From the NCBI RefSeq assembly GCF_000223905.1, contig NC_015948.1:2604001-2668000 (forward strand): DNA of 64,000 nt, in the 5' to 3' direction. This document shows, in pieces, positions 33,719-42,690 of this stretch. Positions within the stretch are counted from its first letter, which is position 1; every line of letters begins with the position of its first letter. This DNA comes from Haloarcula hispanica ATCC 33960. Lineage in GTDB: Archaea > Halobacteriota > Halobacteria > Halobacteriales > Haloarculaceae. The notes beneath the pieces were generated by a model. The model ran no database searches. It worked only from the letters and a program-made list of their open reading frames with translations, and was not told the origin of the DNA. The position numbers and the translations under genes were made by a program.

Positions 33719-35560
33719 TCAGTCGGCCGCGATGGTCTCGCTGGCGTCGTCGAGCAGTTGCTCGATGGAGCGGTCGCTTGGCTCGTTTTCCAGCAAGACG
33801 TCGATAGGGAGCGTCGGCGCGCCGTCGACGAGGTTCTCGAGCAGGACGAGTCGCTCGCGAGCCCGGGACATCCCGACGTAGAACACGCGCCGTTCGTTGT
33901 CGGTCAGCGTCGGGACGGGACTGGTATGTTTCGTGAACTCGTCCATTCCGGGTACCTCGATACCCTGCTGGTCGACAGTCGCGGCCATCTGCTCGACGAC
34001 TTTCTCGGTGAGGTCGGTCGCGACGAACACATGATCGGCCTCGCGACCTTTGGCGGAGTGGATCGTCCCCACGCGGACCCGGTCGGCGTCCATCCCGGTG
34101 TAATCGCCGGTGAAGTACGCGTCGACGGTCCGCTCCTGGAAGTTGGTCACCTTCCGGAGCATGTCGCCCGCCGAGGCCGCGTCGGGGAGGAAGGGAACGT
34201 GGTCGTGGACGACGTCAGGGTCGATCTCGATATCGGCGATGTCTTCGTCCTCGTGGGACTCGTCGATCTCTTCGAGCGCGTCGAAGAGGTCGTCACGTTC
34301 GCCCGTGCCGAAGGCGGAGTCGACGAGCATATCGGCGAGCCGGCGCGCTTCGAGCACCGTGAGCGGTTCGTCGGCTTCGACGGCTTCGAGCCCGTTGACG
34401 TACTGGGTGAGCCGATCGGTCCACATCCGCTGGTCGGTGAGACAGGAGAAGGGGATCCCGTTGTCGATGAACTCGTCGATGAACTGGAACATCTGGTAGC
34501 GGGCCCGGAACAGCACCATCACCGTCTCATCGGACTGCTCGATGGTCCGCGTGACGTTCCGGGAGAGGTCGAACATCGAAGGGTTCTGGACCGCCTCGAC
34601 GCGGCCGCCCTCCTTGCGCGGATTGAGGTCTTTCTCCTGACGTTTCTCGATGTGGCGGACCTCGCGGTTGACGACGTTCAGGATGCGCGAGGGGAGCCGG
34701 TAGGAGTTGGGCAGCACCTCGTCCTGGGTGACGACCTCTTCGAGCAGGAGGTCCGGGTCCGCGCCCTGCCAGGCGTAGACGACCTGGTCGTCGTCGCCAG
34801 CGATGAGCACCCGTTCCATGTGGGGTTTCCACTCGTCGTAGACGTCGTACTGCAGCGTCGTGATATCCTGAAACTCGTCGATGATGAGGTAGTCGACGTT
34901 GGGGAGCAGCGAGCGCTGGGCGACCCGTTCGAGCATGTCGGCGAAGCCCGTCAAGTCGTTTTCGCCCTTGTAGGTGCGCCAGCCGCGGATGGCGGCGGGC
35001 ACGTCCACACGGTCGTCGTCGGTCGGCCACGTCGGCGTGTACTTGTTGCCGGTCTGGGCGTTGTCGTCGATCTCCGGCGGGAGTCGGACTTCCTCGTCGT
35101 CCCACTTGAAGGGCACGTCGTACCAGTCGGCCACGTCGCGGCGGGTCCGCTGGAGCCACTGGCTCGTCGCGATGATCTTGTTCCCGAGGGTGGTCGAGCG
35201 GGCCGAGCGACGGCGCGAGCCCTCGTACTCGTCCTCGTAGTCGATGCCGAACTCCTCGCAGAAGGCCTCCTTGTCGTCCTCGCCGACGACGTCGCCGCGG
35301 GAGAGGTTCAGCAGTTCGTACGCCTTCGCGTGCATCGTACAGACGTTCCCGCGAAGAGCGCGAGGGGACAGGCCGAGTCGGTCCGCGAGTCGCTCACGGA
35401 TCTCGGCGGCCGCCGCACGCGTGTACGAGACAACCAGTACGTCACGGAAATCGACGTCGTCGTCTTCCAGCAGTTCGTCGACGCGGTCGAGCAGCGCCGT
35501 CGTCTTCCCGCTACCGGGCCCACCGAACAGGCGGACAACCTCGGTGGTCGAATCAGTCAT
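33719..35560 (-). CDS. UvrD/Rep-family ATP-dependent helicase
   Basis: Superfamily 1A helicase of 613 residues. Motifs in order: Walker A FGGPGSGKTTALLDRV (residues 13-20 for GGPGSGKT), VSYTRAAAAEIRERL (motif Ia region), motif II IIDEFQDIT, motif III AGDDDQVVYAWQGAD, motif IV region LPNSYRLPSRIL, motif V VGTIHSAKGREADHVFVATD, and motif VI VFYVGMSRARERLVLL. It lacks RecB-type nuclease residues. The 613-residue size is short for UvrD. A single gene with its own promoter; DNA repair or replication restart is the likely role. Confidence 0.93.
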   Translation of the reverse strand: MTDSTTEVVRLFGGPGSGKTTALLDRVDELLEDDDVDFRDVLVVSYTRAAAAEIRERLADRLGLSPRALRGNVCTMHAKAYELLNLSRGDVVGEDDKEAFCEEFGIDYEDEYEGSRRRSARSTTLGNKIIATSQWLQRTRRDVADWYDVPFKWDDEEVRLPPEIDDNAQTGNKYTPTWPTDDDRVDVPAAIRGWRTYKGENDLTGFADMLERVAQRSLLPNVDYLIIDEFQDITTLQYDVYDEWKPHMERVLIAGDDDQVVYAWQGADPDLLLEEVVTQDEVLPNSYRLPSRILNVVNREVRHIEKRQEKDLNPRKEGGRVEAVQNPSMFDLSRNVTRTIEQSDETVMVLFRARYQMFQFIDEFIDNGIPFSCLTDQRMWTDRLTQYVNGLEAVEADEPLTVLEARRLADMLVDSAFGTGERDDLFDALEEIDESHEDEDIADIEIDPDVVHDHVPFLPDAASAGDMLRKVTNFQERTVDAYFTGDYTGMDADRVRVGTIHSAKGREADHVFVATDLTEKVVEQMAATVDQQGIEVPGMDEFTKHTSPVPTLTDNERRVFYVGMSRARERLVLLENLVDGAPTLPIDVLLENEPSDRSIEQLLDDASETIAAD

Positions 35561-35641
35561 TGAACATGTAGTGGGACCGCGGCCAAATAAACAACGTGCT
35601 TTACGGGGACGACAACTAACAGGCGCACCCGAACGGATTTC

Positions 35642-35941
35642 TCATCGGTACAGCGACACGTACAGCATCGCGAACCCGATGATGAACGGAATCGTCTCCG
35701 CCATCTGGAAGAACACGCGAACGATGGCACCGGTCTCGCCGGCGCTCAGTTGCGTGATGACACTGGATATAGCGACACCCATACTGATGAACGCAAAGCC
35801 AACGAACGCATACTGTAGTCGTTCTGACGGGCGTTTCCGGTAGGCCTGGAAGCTAATCAGGGTGATCCCGAGCGTCAGCCCGAACACCACCATCCGCATC
35901 AGGATGAGCACGCCGCGTGCGATAGCCACGCCGGTCGTCAT
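35642..35941 (-). CDS. Three-helix membrane protein paired with a winged-helix regulator (DUF7521-like)
   Basis: A 99-residue protein made almost entirely of three membrane segments (LILMRMVVFGLTLGITLISF, LQYAFVGFAFISMGVAISSV, TIPFIIGFAMLYVSLY). The loop after helix 1 has the sequence AYRKRPSERLQ, which I recall as the mark of the DUF7521 family. It lies 28 bases downstream of a winged-helix regulator on the same strand, a pairing repeated in many haloarchaea. It may sense a membrane signal for that regulator, but this is inferred from adjacency. Confidence 0.75.
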   Translation of the reverse strand: MTTGVAIARGVLILMRMVVFGLTLGITLISFQAYRKRPSERLQYAFVGFAFISMGVAISSVITQLSAGETGAIVRVFFQMAETIPFIIGFAMLYVSLYR

Positions 35942-35969
35942 GCAGTCACGCCTCCGCTGGAGAGTGAAT

Positions 35970-36320
35970 TCATTCCGGGTTCAGCTCGTCCCAGAGCTGA
36001 CTGAACCGGTCCGGGAGGTTCTCCTCCCGATAGATGCGCACTTTGTACTCCTCGTCTTCGAGCGAAATGACCGTCGACTCGAAGTTGGACTCGTACACCT
36101 TGTAGTGGTTTCCGTCCTCGGCGACGAGCGTTCGGTCGGTGACGAGGTCGTACTCGTCGAGCAGTTCGATACGTCGATACACCGTCGGCAGCGAGAGGTC
36201 GCACTCCTCCGCGAGTTCCTTCGCCGACTGCGGTTCACGACTGATTGCGGCGAGTACACGGCGCGCGTGCTGGTCACCGATTGTATCGAGAATCTCCTCG
36301 ATGCTCTGTTCCTCAGCCAC
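35970..36320 (-). CDS. ArsR-like winged helix transcriptional regulator
   Basis: A 116-residue DNA-binding protein. The helix-turn-helix lies in ARRVLAAISREPQSAKELAE and CDLSLPTVYRRIELLDEYDL, followed by a wing (TDRTLVAEDGNHYKVYES) and a C-terminal dimer region with LPDRFSQLWDEL. No metal-binding Cys are present, so it is not a metal sensor of the ArsR type. A TATA box (TTATATAATA on the minus strand, around 36340-36350) is 27 bases before ATG, pointing to a leaderless transcript shared with the downstream membrane gene. Confidence 0.88.
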   Translation of the reverse strand: MAEEQSIEEILDTIGDQHARRVLAAISREPQSAKELAEECDLSLPTVYRRIELLDEYDLVTDRTLVAEDGNHYKVYESNFESTVISLEDEEYKVRIYREENLPDRFSQLWDELNPE

Positions 36321-36339
36321 TACACCAAGATTCGCGTCA

Positions 36340-36350
36340 TATTATATAAG
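36340..36350 (-). promoter_or_regulatory. TATA box of the winged-helix regulator gene
   Basis: TTATATAATA on the minus strand is centred about 27 bases before the start at 36320. A separate plus-strand element TTTATATGATG at 36398-36408 precedes the PadR-like gene by about 50 bases, so that gene would have a short leader of about 20-25 bases. Confidence 0.5.
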
Positions 36351-36452
36351 CGTTTTCGAGCACTGTGGTGGTTTCACGTTCAGAAAACACTGCCCCGTTT
36401 ATATGATGATAGCCCCTGTAGTGCTCACTGCGGATTGCGTTCAGGTGAGACG

Positions 36453-36947
36453 ATGTCCGGAGACAACCTCCGTCGCGTGACGACGGGCAAGATGCAGGGC
36501 CAGAACGCCGATGAGCGAGTGACCCCTCTCGGCGAGACAGAGCGCCCGGAATCGCATGACCCACCCAGTCGTGACGCCATCACGGAGTCGTTGGACCCGG
36601 TCATTGACGACGTCGTCGACGGCGAGACCGCGGTCGATGACGGCCTGGTCACACAGAGTTTGGAAGAGATCCTACTGGCGATGATCGCAGTCGCCGATGG
36701 TGGCACCCACGGGACCGGACTGATGGAGGAACTGGAAGCCCAGTTCGGTGCCGAACTGAGTCCGGGGACAGTGTACCCCCGGCTACACGAGTTAGAAGCG
36801 GATGGCACGCTCCAGATGCACGAACTCGTCCAGACGAAACAGTACGGAATCGCGGACGATGCGGCTGCGAAAGAGCAGATCGCAACGTCCGCGTCCCAAC
36901 ATCTCGCGCTCGGGCTGTTCCTCCACGCGTCGCTCGATGCGCTGTAA
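36453..36947 (+). CDS. PadR-like transcriptional regulator
   Basis: A 164-residue protein. The first 65 residues are polar and probably disordered (EAD-like SRDAITESLDPVIDD), then a winged helix: LVTQSLEEILLAMIAVADGG, THGTGLMEELEAQFGAELSP and GTVYPRLHELEADGTL, the PadR-type recognition helix and wing. The C-terminal segment QIATSASQHLALGLFLHASL may dimerise. It is divergent from the winged-helix/DUF7521 pair. Target genes unknown. ATG 36453 is the only good start near the family N-terminus. Confidence 0.85.
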   Translation: MSGDNLRRVTTGKMQGQNADERVTPLGETERPESHDPPSRDAITESLDPVIDDVVDGETAVDDGLVTQSLEEILLAMIAVADGGTHGTGLMEELEAQFGAELSPGTVYPRLHELEADGTLQMHELVQTKQYGIADDAAAKEQIATSASQHLALGLFLHASLDAL

Positions 36948-37179
36948 CCACCACAAACCGGTCAGTCCGCCGACACACCACCCCCCAACCGTCGGCTGGC
37001 CACACAAAGACTCCCCACTTCCTTTCTGCGCAACGTGATACAGTCCCGACTGCCTGAGCCGTTGCTGTCCCGACACGAGACGTAGCGAGGCACATCCTGG
37101 CAGAGAGCGAACTGTCGGTTTGCGGGTCAGTACCGCCGCTATCGGATGCAGTGTGGAAAGCCGAGAAAGTGGAGTATCC

Positions 37180-37359
37180 TTACCGTACCGGTGTCCAGCC
37201 ACACACCGAGCACTGTGCCGCTGTCGACTCGTGAAGGCCGCCGCAATCAGGGCACTGCTTCTTGTTATAGCTCTCTTCCCAACCACTCTGGTCCACGTCG
37301 TGGCCACGCTGGGAGAGGAACTCGTCGAACATATCGTCACTACTCGGTGCGGACGCCAT
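37180..37359 (-). CDS. HVO_0416-family zinc finger protein (59 residues)
   Basis: A very small protein: MASAPSSDDMFDEFLSQRGH at the start, then SYNKKQCPDCGGLHESTAAQ, and CSVCGWTPVR at the end. The two CxxC pairs (CPDC and CSVC) form a zinc ribbon; the acidic N-terminal helix and the phrase YNKKQCP-CGGLH mark the HVO_0416 family of haloarchaea. Stop is TAA 37180-37182. A TATA box (TATATACTG on the minus strand, 37381-37390) is 27 bases before ATG 37359. Such micro-zinc-proteins have been linked to stress and swarming phenotypes in Haloferax; no role is established for this one. Confidence 0.88.
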   Translation of the reverse strand: MASAPSSDDMFDEFLSQRGHDVDQSGWEESYNKKQCPDCGGLHESTAAQCSVCGWTPVR

Positions 37360-37380
37360 ACATGCTATGGTATATCACAT

Positions 37381-37390
37381 CAGTATATAG
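37381..37390 (-). promoter_or_regulatory. TATA box of the small zinc finger gene
   Basis: The AT-rich element CTATATACTG on the minus strand is centred 27 bases upstream of ATG 37359. It fits a leaderless transcript and supports the small gene being real. The surrounding 150 bases are AT-rich and contain no other gene I can see. Confidence 0.55.
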
Positions 37391-37556
37391 GTTTAATGGT
37401 ATTGTGAAACATTGGCATAAGTAACGACGCACCACGCGCAACGAGACGGTCAGTCACAGCGAGCCGTGCCACTCAGGAGCCGTACAACCAGAAGACAACA
37501 TCAGATGAGCAGTCGTTCAGACGGTGTGCTGGCCCGGTTGTCTCCGATACCACCCG

Positions 37557-38129
37557 TTAGCTGTCGGTCGCAACCGGGTGGGTGTAATCAACAGTGATGC
37601 GGGCGCTTGCGATGAGCGCGTTCGCGATGGCCTCTGACGCCTGTTCCTGCTCTGTCCCACCCTCGATGGAAAGCATTTCGTCGAGAGCGAACACCTGAAA
37701 CCGGTGTTCGTACGGCTGGCCGGCCGGCGGACACGGCGGTTCGTACCCCGGCTCGTTGGGGGGCTGTGTTCCCTGTCGAGCGCCGCCGAGCGCGTCGAGG
37801 GTCGGCTCGCGAGGGAGGCCGGCCGGAATCCGGTCCGTCTCTGGCGGGACGTTCCACAGCGTCCAGAACACCGGCTGGCTAAACACGCCGCCGTCGTACT
37901 CGGCTGTGACAGCGAGCGCTGCCGTCGGCTCCGGGACGCGCTCGATGACGAACGGTGGCGAAACGCCGTCGCCGTCACAGGTGAACCGGGCCGGAAGCTC
38001 GTCCCCGGAACTGAACGCGGGGCTCGACACTTCGAAAGCCGGTGTCGTGTCGTCCGACTGCCCGGTACAGCCCGCGCTCCCGACCAGTGCTGACGCCCCG
38101 AGCGTCTGGAGGAGGTGGCGACGGCGCAT
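37557..38129 (-). CDS. YbhB/YbcL (PEBP)-family Tat lipoprotein
   Basis: A 190-residue exported protein. It begins with a Tat-type signal MRRRHLLQTLGASALVGSAG and a lipobox-like AGC with lipid Cys near residue 21. The body has the PEBP signatures FTCDGDGVSPPFVIERVP and GYEPPCPPAGQPYEHRFQVF, plus FWTLWNVPPETDRIPAGLPR. This family (Raf-kinase-inhibitor-like in eukaryotes) binds small anionic ligands; the bacterial and archaeal members have no clear role. The ATG at 38129 is chosen because it places the twin arginines at the N-terminus. It is divergent from the NO reductase gene. Confidence 0.88.
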   Translation of the reverse strand: MRRRHLLQTLGASALVGSAGCTGQSDDTTPAFEVSSPAFSSGDELPARFTCDGDGVSPPFVIERVPEPTAALAVTAEYDGGVFSQPVFWTLWNVPPETDRIPAGLPREPTLDALGGARQGTQPPNEPGYEPPCPPAGQPYEHRFQVFALDEMLSIEGGTEQEQASEAIANALIASARITVDYTHPVATDS

Positions 38130-38304
38130 ACCAGAGTGGGAGGGACAGGTCGTAATCTGCCTTGTGATACCCCGCCACGTACCACACCAAATCCGGTGAA
38201 GGGACACCACTGGTCCCTATCAGGGCGAACATGTTCCCGCCCGTCGCCAGCGACTGAGAACGTCTTACCCCCTTCTTATTTTGGGATACTGGAGTTCCAA
38301 CCAC

Positions 38305-40587
38305 ATGGAACTCAAACGCAAAACGATCGCGAAGGTGATCGCCGCCGCGTTCGTCTTCAACCTCGTCGTCATGGGGGCTGGCGCGTGGATCGCGTATCAG
38401 GAAGCGCCACCCATCCCGGAGCAGGTTGTCGGACCCGACGGCGAGACGCTCGTCACGGGTGAGGACATCCGCGACGGGAAGAAGGCGTTCCAGAAGAACG
38501 GGCTGATGAACCACGGGTCGATTCTCGGGAACGGCGCGTACTACGGCGCGGACTACACCGCCGACTCGCTGGAGTTGAAAACCCAGCACATGCGGACGTA
38601 CTACGCCGAGGAGCGCTACGGGACCGAGTACGACTCGCTGTCGACGGCCGAACAGGCTGCCGTCGATGACGACGTGAAACAGGACCTCAGTGGGGAGTAC
38701 GAGGGCGGGAACATCGAGTACTCCGCCGCAGAGCTGTACGCCCACGAGCAGGTCCGTCAGGAGTACGTCGAGCGGTACCACGAGGGCAGCCACGAACGGG
38801 GCGTCCCTGAGGGGATGATCGACTCCGAAGCCGACGCCCGACAGTTCGCCGACTTCGCCATGTGGACGGCGTGGTTCTCCCACACCGACCGACCTGGCGG
38901 CGAACACTCCTACACGAACGACTGGCCCTACGAGCCGGCCGCCGGTAACGACGCGACCGGCGCGGCGATGACCTGGAGCGTCATCGCAATGGTCCTGCTC
39001 GTCGCCGCCGCCGGTGGCGGCATCTGGCTGTACCAGTCCGTCAGCCTCCCGGAACCGTCCGCCGGCGACCTCTCGGTTCCCGAGCCGGGCGACGTGAGCA
39101 TCTTCCCCAGCCAGCGGGCCGCCCTGCGGTTCATCCCGGTCGCCGCCGGGCTGTTCCTCGCGCAGGTGTTACTCGGTGGATTACTCGCCCACTTCTACAT
39201 CGAACGGGCAGGGTTCTTCGGCATCGAGGAAATCTTCGGTGTCCATATCCTCCAGATTCTGCCGTTTGCGATGGCGAAGACCTGGCACATCGACCTGGGC
39301 ATTCTCTGGATCGCCGCGACGTGGCTCGGTGCCGGGCTGTTCCTGCCGCCGCTGTTGACCGGCCACGAGCCCAAACGCCAGTCGACGTACATCAACGTGC
39401 TGCTCGGAGCCATCGTCGTCGTCACCGTCGGCGGCCTCGGCGGCATCTGGCTCGGGTCGCACGGCTACTTCGGCGACCTCTGGTGGCTGTTCGGCAACGA
39501 AGGGCTAGAGTACCTCGAAGTCGGGAAGGTCTGGCAGGTCGGACTGCTCGTCGGCTTCGGCCTGTGGGCCGTCCTCTCGATTCGGGGCCTGAAACCGCTG
39601 CTAGACCGAGAGCCGGTGTTCGGCCTCGCCCACATGATTCTGTACGCCGGCGGCTCGATTGCACTGCTGTTTACCGCCGGGTTCTTCTTCACCCCGGAGA
39701 CCAACATCGCCGTCACGGAGTTCTGGCGCTGGTGGGTCGTCCACATGTGGGTCGAAGGGGCCTTCGAGTTCTTCATCGTCGCCATCATCGGGCTGACGCT
39801 GGTGTCGATGAACCTGCTCAGCCGCCGCAGCGCCGAGAAGGCAGTCATGCTTCAGGCCTTGCTGGTGATGAGTACGGGCGTCATCGGCGTCTCCCACCAC
39901 TACTGGTGGGTCGGCATGCCCGACATGTGGGTCCCCATCGGGAGCGTGTTCTCGACGCTAGAGCTGCTCCCGCTGGTGTTCATCCTCTACGAGGCGCTGG
40001 GTCAGTACCGGGCCATGTCGGAAACTGGCGGGTTCCCCTACAAGCTCCCGTTCATGTTCATCATCGCCAGCGGGGTCTGGAACTTCGTCGGTGCCGGCGT
40101 GCTCGGGTTCTTCATCAACCTCCCGCTCATCAACTACTACGAGCACGGCACCTACCTCACGGTCGGCCACGCCCACGCCGCGATGTTCGGGGCGTTCGGC
40201 TTCCTCGCGCTGGGGATGGTCACCTACATGCTCCAGCTCGCCATCAAGCCCGGCCGCTGGGACGGCTCCTGGCTCCGGGCGGCGTTCTGGTGCTGGAACG
40301 TCGGCCTCGCACTGATGGTGTTCGTCTCCGTCCTGCCCGTGGGCTTCCTCCAGCTGGAGGCGGCGTTCACCGGGAGCTACGCCGCGGCCCGGAGCGTGGC
40401 GTTCTACAACCAGCCGCTCGTCCAGACGCTGTTCTGGGCGCGGCTCCCCGGTGACACGCTCATCATCCTCGGGACGGCCATCTACGCGGCCGACCTGATC
40501 CGCAAGCGGTTCGTCCTCCGGCGGTCCGAGGACGACCCCACGGTCGAGGACATGGCCGTCGCGGAGGGCGTCATGAGCGACGACTGA
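38305..40587 (+). CDS. norB: Quinol-dependent nitric oxide reductase (qNOR, NorB/NorZ)
   Basis: Reduces two NO to nitrous oxide with electrons from quinol, in the cytoplasmic membrane. The 760-residue protein has one N-terminal helix, a large extracytoplasmic domain (QKNGLMNHGSILGNGAYYGA) without a haem-c CxxCH, as in qNOR, then twelve helices of the haem-copper oxidase fold. Ligand-bearing segments are visible, for example FWRWWVVHMWVEGAFEFF, GVSHHYWWVGMPDMW and VGHAHAAMFGAFGFLALGM. The ATG at 38305 follows a 90-base AT-rich leader. It stands without norC; single-gene qNOR is usual for haloarchaea. Confidence 0.94.
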   Translation: MELKRKTIAKVIAAAFVFNLVVMGAGAWIAYQEAPPIPEQVVGPDGETLVTGEDIRDGKKAFQKNGLMNHGSILGNGAYYGADYTADSLELKTQHMRTYYAEERYGTEYDSLSTAEQAAVDDDVKQDLSGEYEGGNIEYSAAELYAHEQVRQEYVERYHEGSHERGVPEGMIDSEADARQFADFAMWTAWFSHTDRPGGEHSYTNDWPYEPAAGNDATGAAMTWSVIAMVLLVAAAGGGIWLYQSVSLPEPSAGDLSVPEPGDVSIFPSQRAALRFIPVAAGLFLAQVLLGGLLAHFYIERAGFFGIEEIFGVHILQILPFAMAKTWHIDLGILWIAATWLGAGLFLPPLLTGHEPKRQSTYINVLLGAIVVVTVGGLGGIWLGSHGYFGDLWWLFGNEGLEYLEVGKVWQVGLLVGFGLWAVLSIRGLKPLLDREPVFGLAHMILYAGGSIALLFTAGFFFTPETNIAVTEFWRWWVVHMWVEGAFEFFIVAIIGLTLVSMNLLSRRSAEKAVMLQALLVMSTGVIGVSHHYWWVGMPDMWVPIGSVFSTLELLPLVFILYEALGQYRAMSETGGFPYKLPFMFIIASGVWNFVGAGVLGFFINLPLINYYEHGTYLTVGHAHAAMFGAFGFLALGMVTYMLQLAIKPGRWDGSWLRAAFWCWNVGLALMVFVSVLPVGFLQLEAAFTGSYAAARSVAFYNQPLVQTLFWARLPGDTLIILGTAIYAADLIRKRFVLRRSEDDPTVEDMAVAEGVMSDD

Positions 40588-40669
40588 GTTACCGCCGGGT
40601 TTCGGCTGTGGTCATCACGGCCGGAACACGGCTCGCCGACAGCAACGAGAAGAGAGTGACCCGTCGGAT

Positions 40670-42430
40670 CTAGACGGGGAACTGCGTCGCCGTCCCGGCG
40701 ACGATGACCCACGTCACGAGGACGGCGTTGATCGTCGCGCCGACCCAGACCCGACCCGTCTTCCTGAAGAAGTAGGTGCTGACGAAAGCCACGATGCTGA
40801 GCAGGGCGACGAACTGCAGCGCCAGGATTGTCAGCAGCGGGTGGCCAAGCGGCAGGGGCTGGCCAGTCAGCAGTGGGATGTACTGAACCGCCAGCAGCAC
40901 GACGAACCCACCGACGACGATGAGCCAGTTCGTCGCCATCGCGCGGCGGAGCGACCGGGACTCGCCCTCGGGACGGAGCTGACCGTGCAGGAGCGCACCG
41001 AGGACGACGAAGAAGGCAAACAGCGGCAAGAGATACGAGAAGCTGATCCGGAACTGCGCCGGGGACAGGAGTTTGATGGCGAACACCCAGATGCGGAAGT
41101 CCGTCTGGAACAGGAACGCCACGACAGCTTCCAGCAGATACAGCACACCGACGGTAACGACACCGGCCAGGACCGAGACGCCGACTGTCCGCGCGCCGTC
41201 GCCCGTATCGAGGCCGTAGCTCGCCAGCGACACCGAGGGGTCGTCCGCGTTAGTCGTGTAGTGCCACACCGCGAACAGCACCGCGGTGATGACCGCGTTC
41301 CCCAGCGCCCAGACGATCACGCCGTTGTTGATCTGCTGTGGGAACAGCCAACTGAGGCCGATAATCGCCGGTGCAACGTCTTGCAACGGGAAGTACGTCA
41401 CAATCGGAATCGCGGCGGCGAGCAGCGACGCCCCGTAGCGTTTCGCGCCGGTCATCCCCTTCCCGTCGGGGTACTCCCGTCGGAGCCTGTCGGTCGGTGC
41501 CCGGTCGATGAGCAGGCCGCCGACCGGGAACAGCGACAGCACGCCGCCGATGAGGGCAACAAAGGTCCCGAGCGATTTCCAGTACCAGACCTGGTTGCTC
41601 GGGTCCATCTCGTCTTCGCCTTCGAGCGTTAGCTGGAGCCACTCGATGGACGCGCCGATGGCTGCGGTCGAGAAGTGGTCGCCGGGGTGAGTGGTTGCCG
41701 GGGTGTACAGTTGCCGTGCGGTCCCGTCCTCGACACTGCCGTAGGTACGCCCCTCCTCGACGGCGCTGTCCGTGCCGAACACCGTCTGGAGTTTGTCGCT
41801 CTGCTCAACGTCGGACGCACTCGCCGTCCCCCACATCAACGGGGCGAACTCGTCGTACTCGCTGAACACGACGGCGAGGTTCCGTGGGAACGAGTCAGTA
41901 CCTTCGGGGGCACGGTTCGACCCAGTCGATGACCCCTCGATGACCATCGACTCGTACCCGTCCGGATGGGCCGCGGCCGCCGTGATGACAGTCCAGCCAC
42001 CCATCGAGTGGCCTTCGAGCCCGATGTTTTCGTTATCGACGTAGTCCAGCGACCGGAGATATTCGAGGCTGTCGGGGCCACCGTAGCCGTTTTTGAACGC
42101 TGGCGGGTCCGAGTAGCCGTGGCCGGTCTGGTCGATAGCGAGAACCACGAAACCTCGCCTTGCGTACTCGATAGCGAACGGCGACTGCGTCTCCTTCGAG
42201 TTGATGTAGCCGTGGACGGCTAACACCCCCGGCTGTGGGGAAGCGCTGCTCGCCTCCTCAGGGATGTACAGCGTCCCGCTCATCATCGTCCCGTTGGTCC
42301 CGGAGAACTTCACGTCGCGAACCTCGACGGAACCGGCGTCTGTTTGTACTGTCCATGCGAGCCCGCTCCCGCTGAATATCAGGAGTAGCGACACTGCAGC
42401 GACGAACCACAGTCGTCTATCATCGTTCAT
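40670..42430 (-). CDS. Secreted-side alpha/beta hydrolase fused to a polytopic membrane domain
   Basis: A 586-residue protein. An N-terminal membrane anchor (LWFVAAVSLLLIFSGSGLAW) is followed by an alpha/beta-hydrolase domain: VLAVHGYINSKE, VVLAIDQTGHGYSDPP, nucleophile elbow GLEGHSMGGWTVI and a late His in TTHPGDHFS. After about residue 280 the chain has eight or so membrane helices. The hydrolase part therefore lies outside the cell, anchored by its C-terminal membrane domain. Substrate unknown. The gap to the next gene (42431-42690, 260 bases) holds a TATA-like TTTAATTC near 42460 and no visible gene. Confidence 0.82.
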   Translation of the reverse strand: MNDDRRLWFVAAVSLLLIFSGSGLAWTVQTDAGSVEVRDVKFSGTNGTMMSGTLYIPEEASSASPQPGVLAVHGYINSKETQSPFAIEYARRGFVVLAIDQTGHGYSDPPAFKNGYGGPDSLEYLRSLDYVDNENIGLEGHSMGGWTVITAAAAHPDGYESMVIEGSSTGSNRAPEGTDSFPRNLAVVFSEYDEFAPLMWGTASASDVEQSDKLQTVFGTDSAVEEGRTYGSVEDGTARQLYTPATTHPGDHFSTAAIGASIEWLQLTLEGEDEMDPSNQVWYWKSLGTFVALIGGVLSLFPVGGLLIDRAPTDRLRREYPDGKGMTGAKRYGASLLAAAIPIVTYFPLQDVAPAIIGLSWLFPQQINNGVIVWALGNAVITAVLFAVWHYTTNADDPSVSLASYGLDTGDGARTVGVSVLAGVVTVGVLYLLEAVVAFLFQTDFRIWVFAIKLLSPAQFRISFSYLLPLFAFFVVLGALLHGQLRPEGESRSLRRAMATNWLIVVGGFVVLLAVQYIPLLTGQPLPLGHPLLTILALQFVALLSIVAFVSTYFFRKTGRVWVGATINAVLVTWVIVAGTATQFPV

Positions 42431-42690
42431 GATAATACCACGGACGCAGGTGAGACACTCAGTGAATTAAACTTACTGTAAACTCCAAGCCAACGGTAAA
42501 GAATTGGGAACGGCGCTGGAAACGGTGTTCTAACCCGTTGAAATGGGTGGCAGGTTCCACCCGCGTACTGGGCAGTGCTCCGATTCCCACTTCATTACCA
42601 ATTATTCGGCGTTATCAATAAACCGGTTTATCGGGCATCTACGGTCACAAATAGCCACTTCAGTTTCAATTACTCGCCCCATGGACGAGG

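Noticed and set aside
33545-35563. A 672-codon open frame on the plus strand opposite the UvrD-type helicase
   Set aside because: The helicase on the other strand has all its motifs in order. The plus-strand product is Val/Gly/Arg-rich and resembles the codon complement of acidic coding sequence, so it is a shadow.
36948-37179. Possible small gene between the PadR-like gene and the zinc finger gene
   Set aside because: Frames here are short, lack motifs and starts with a TATA element, and have mixed codon use. I see no gene in this 232-base spacer.
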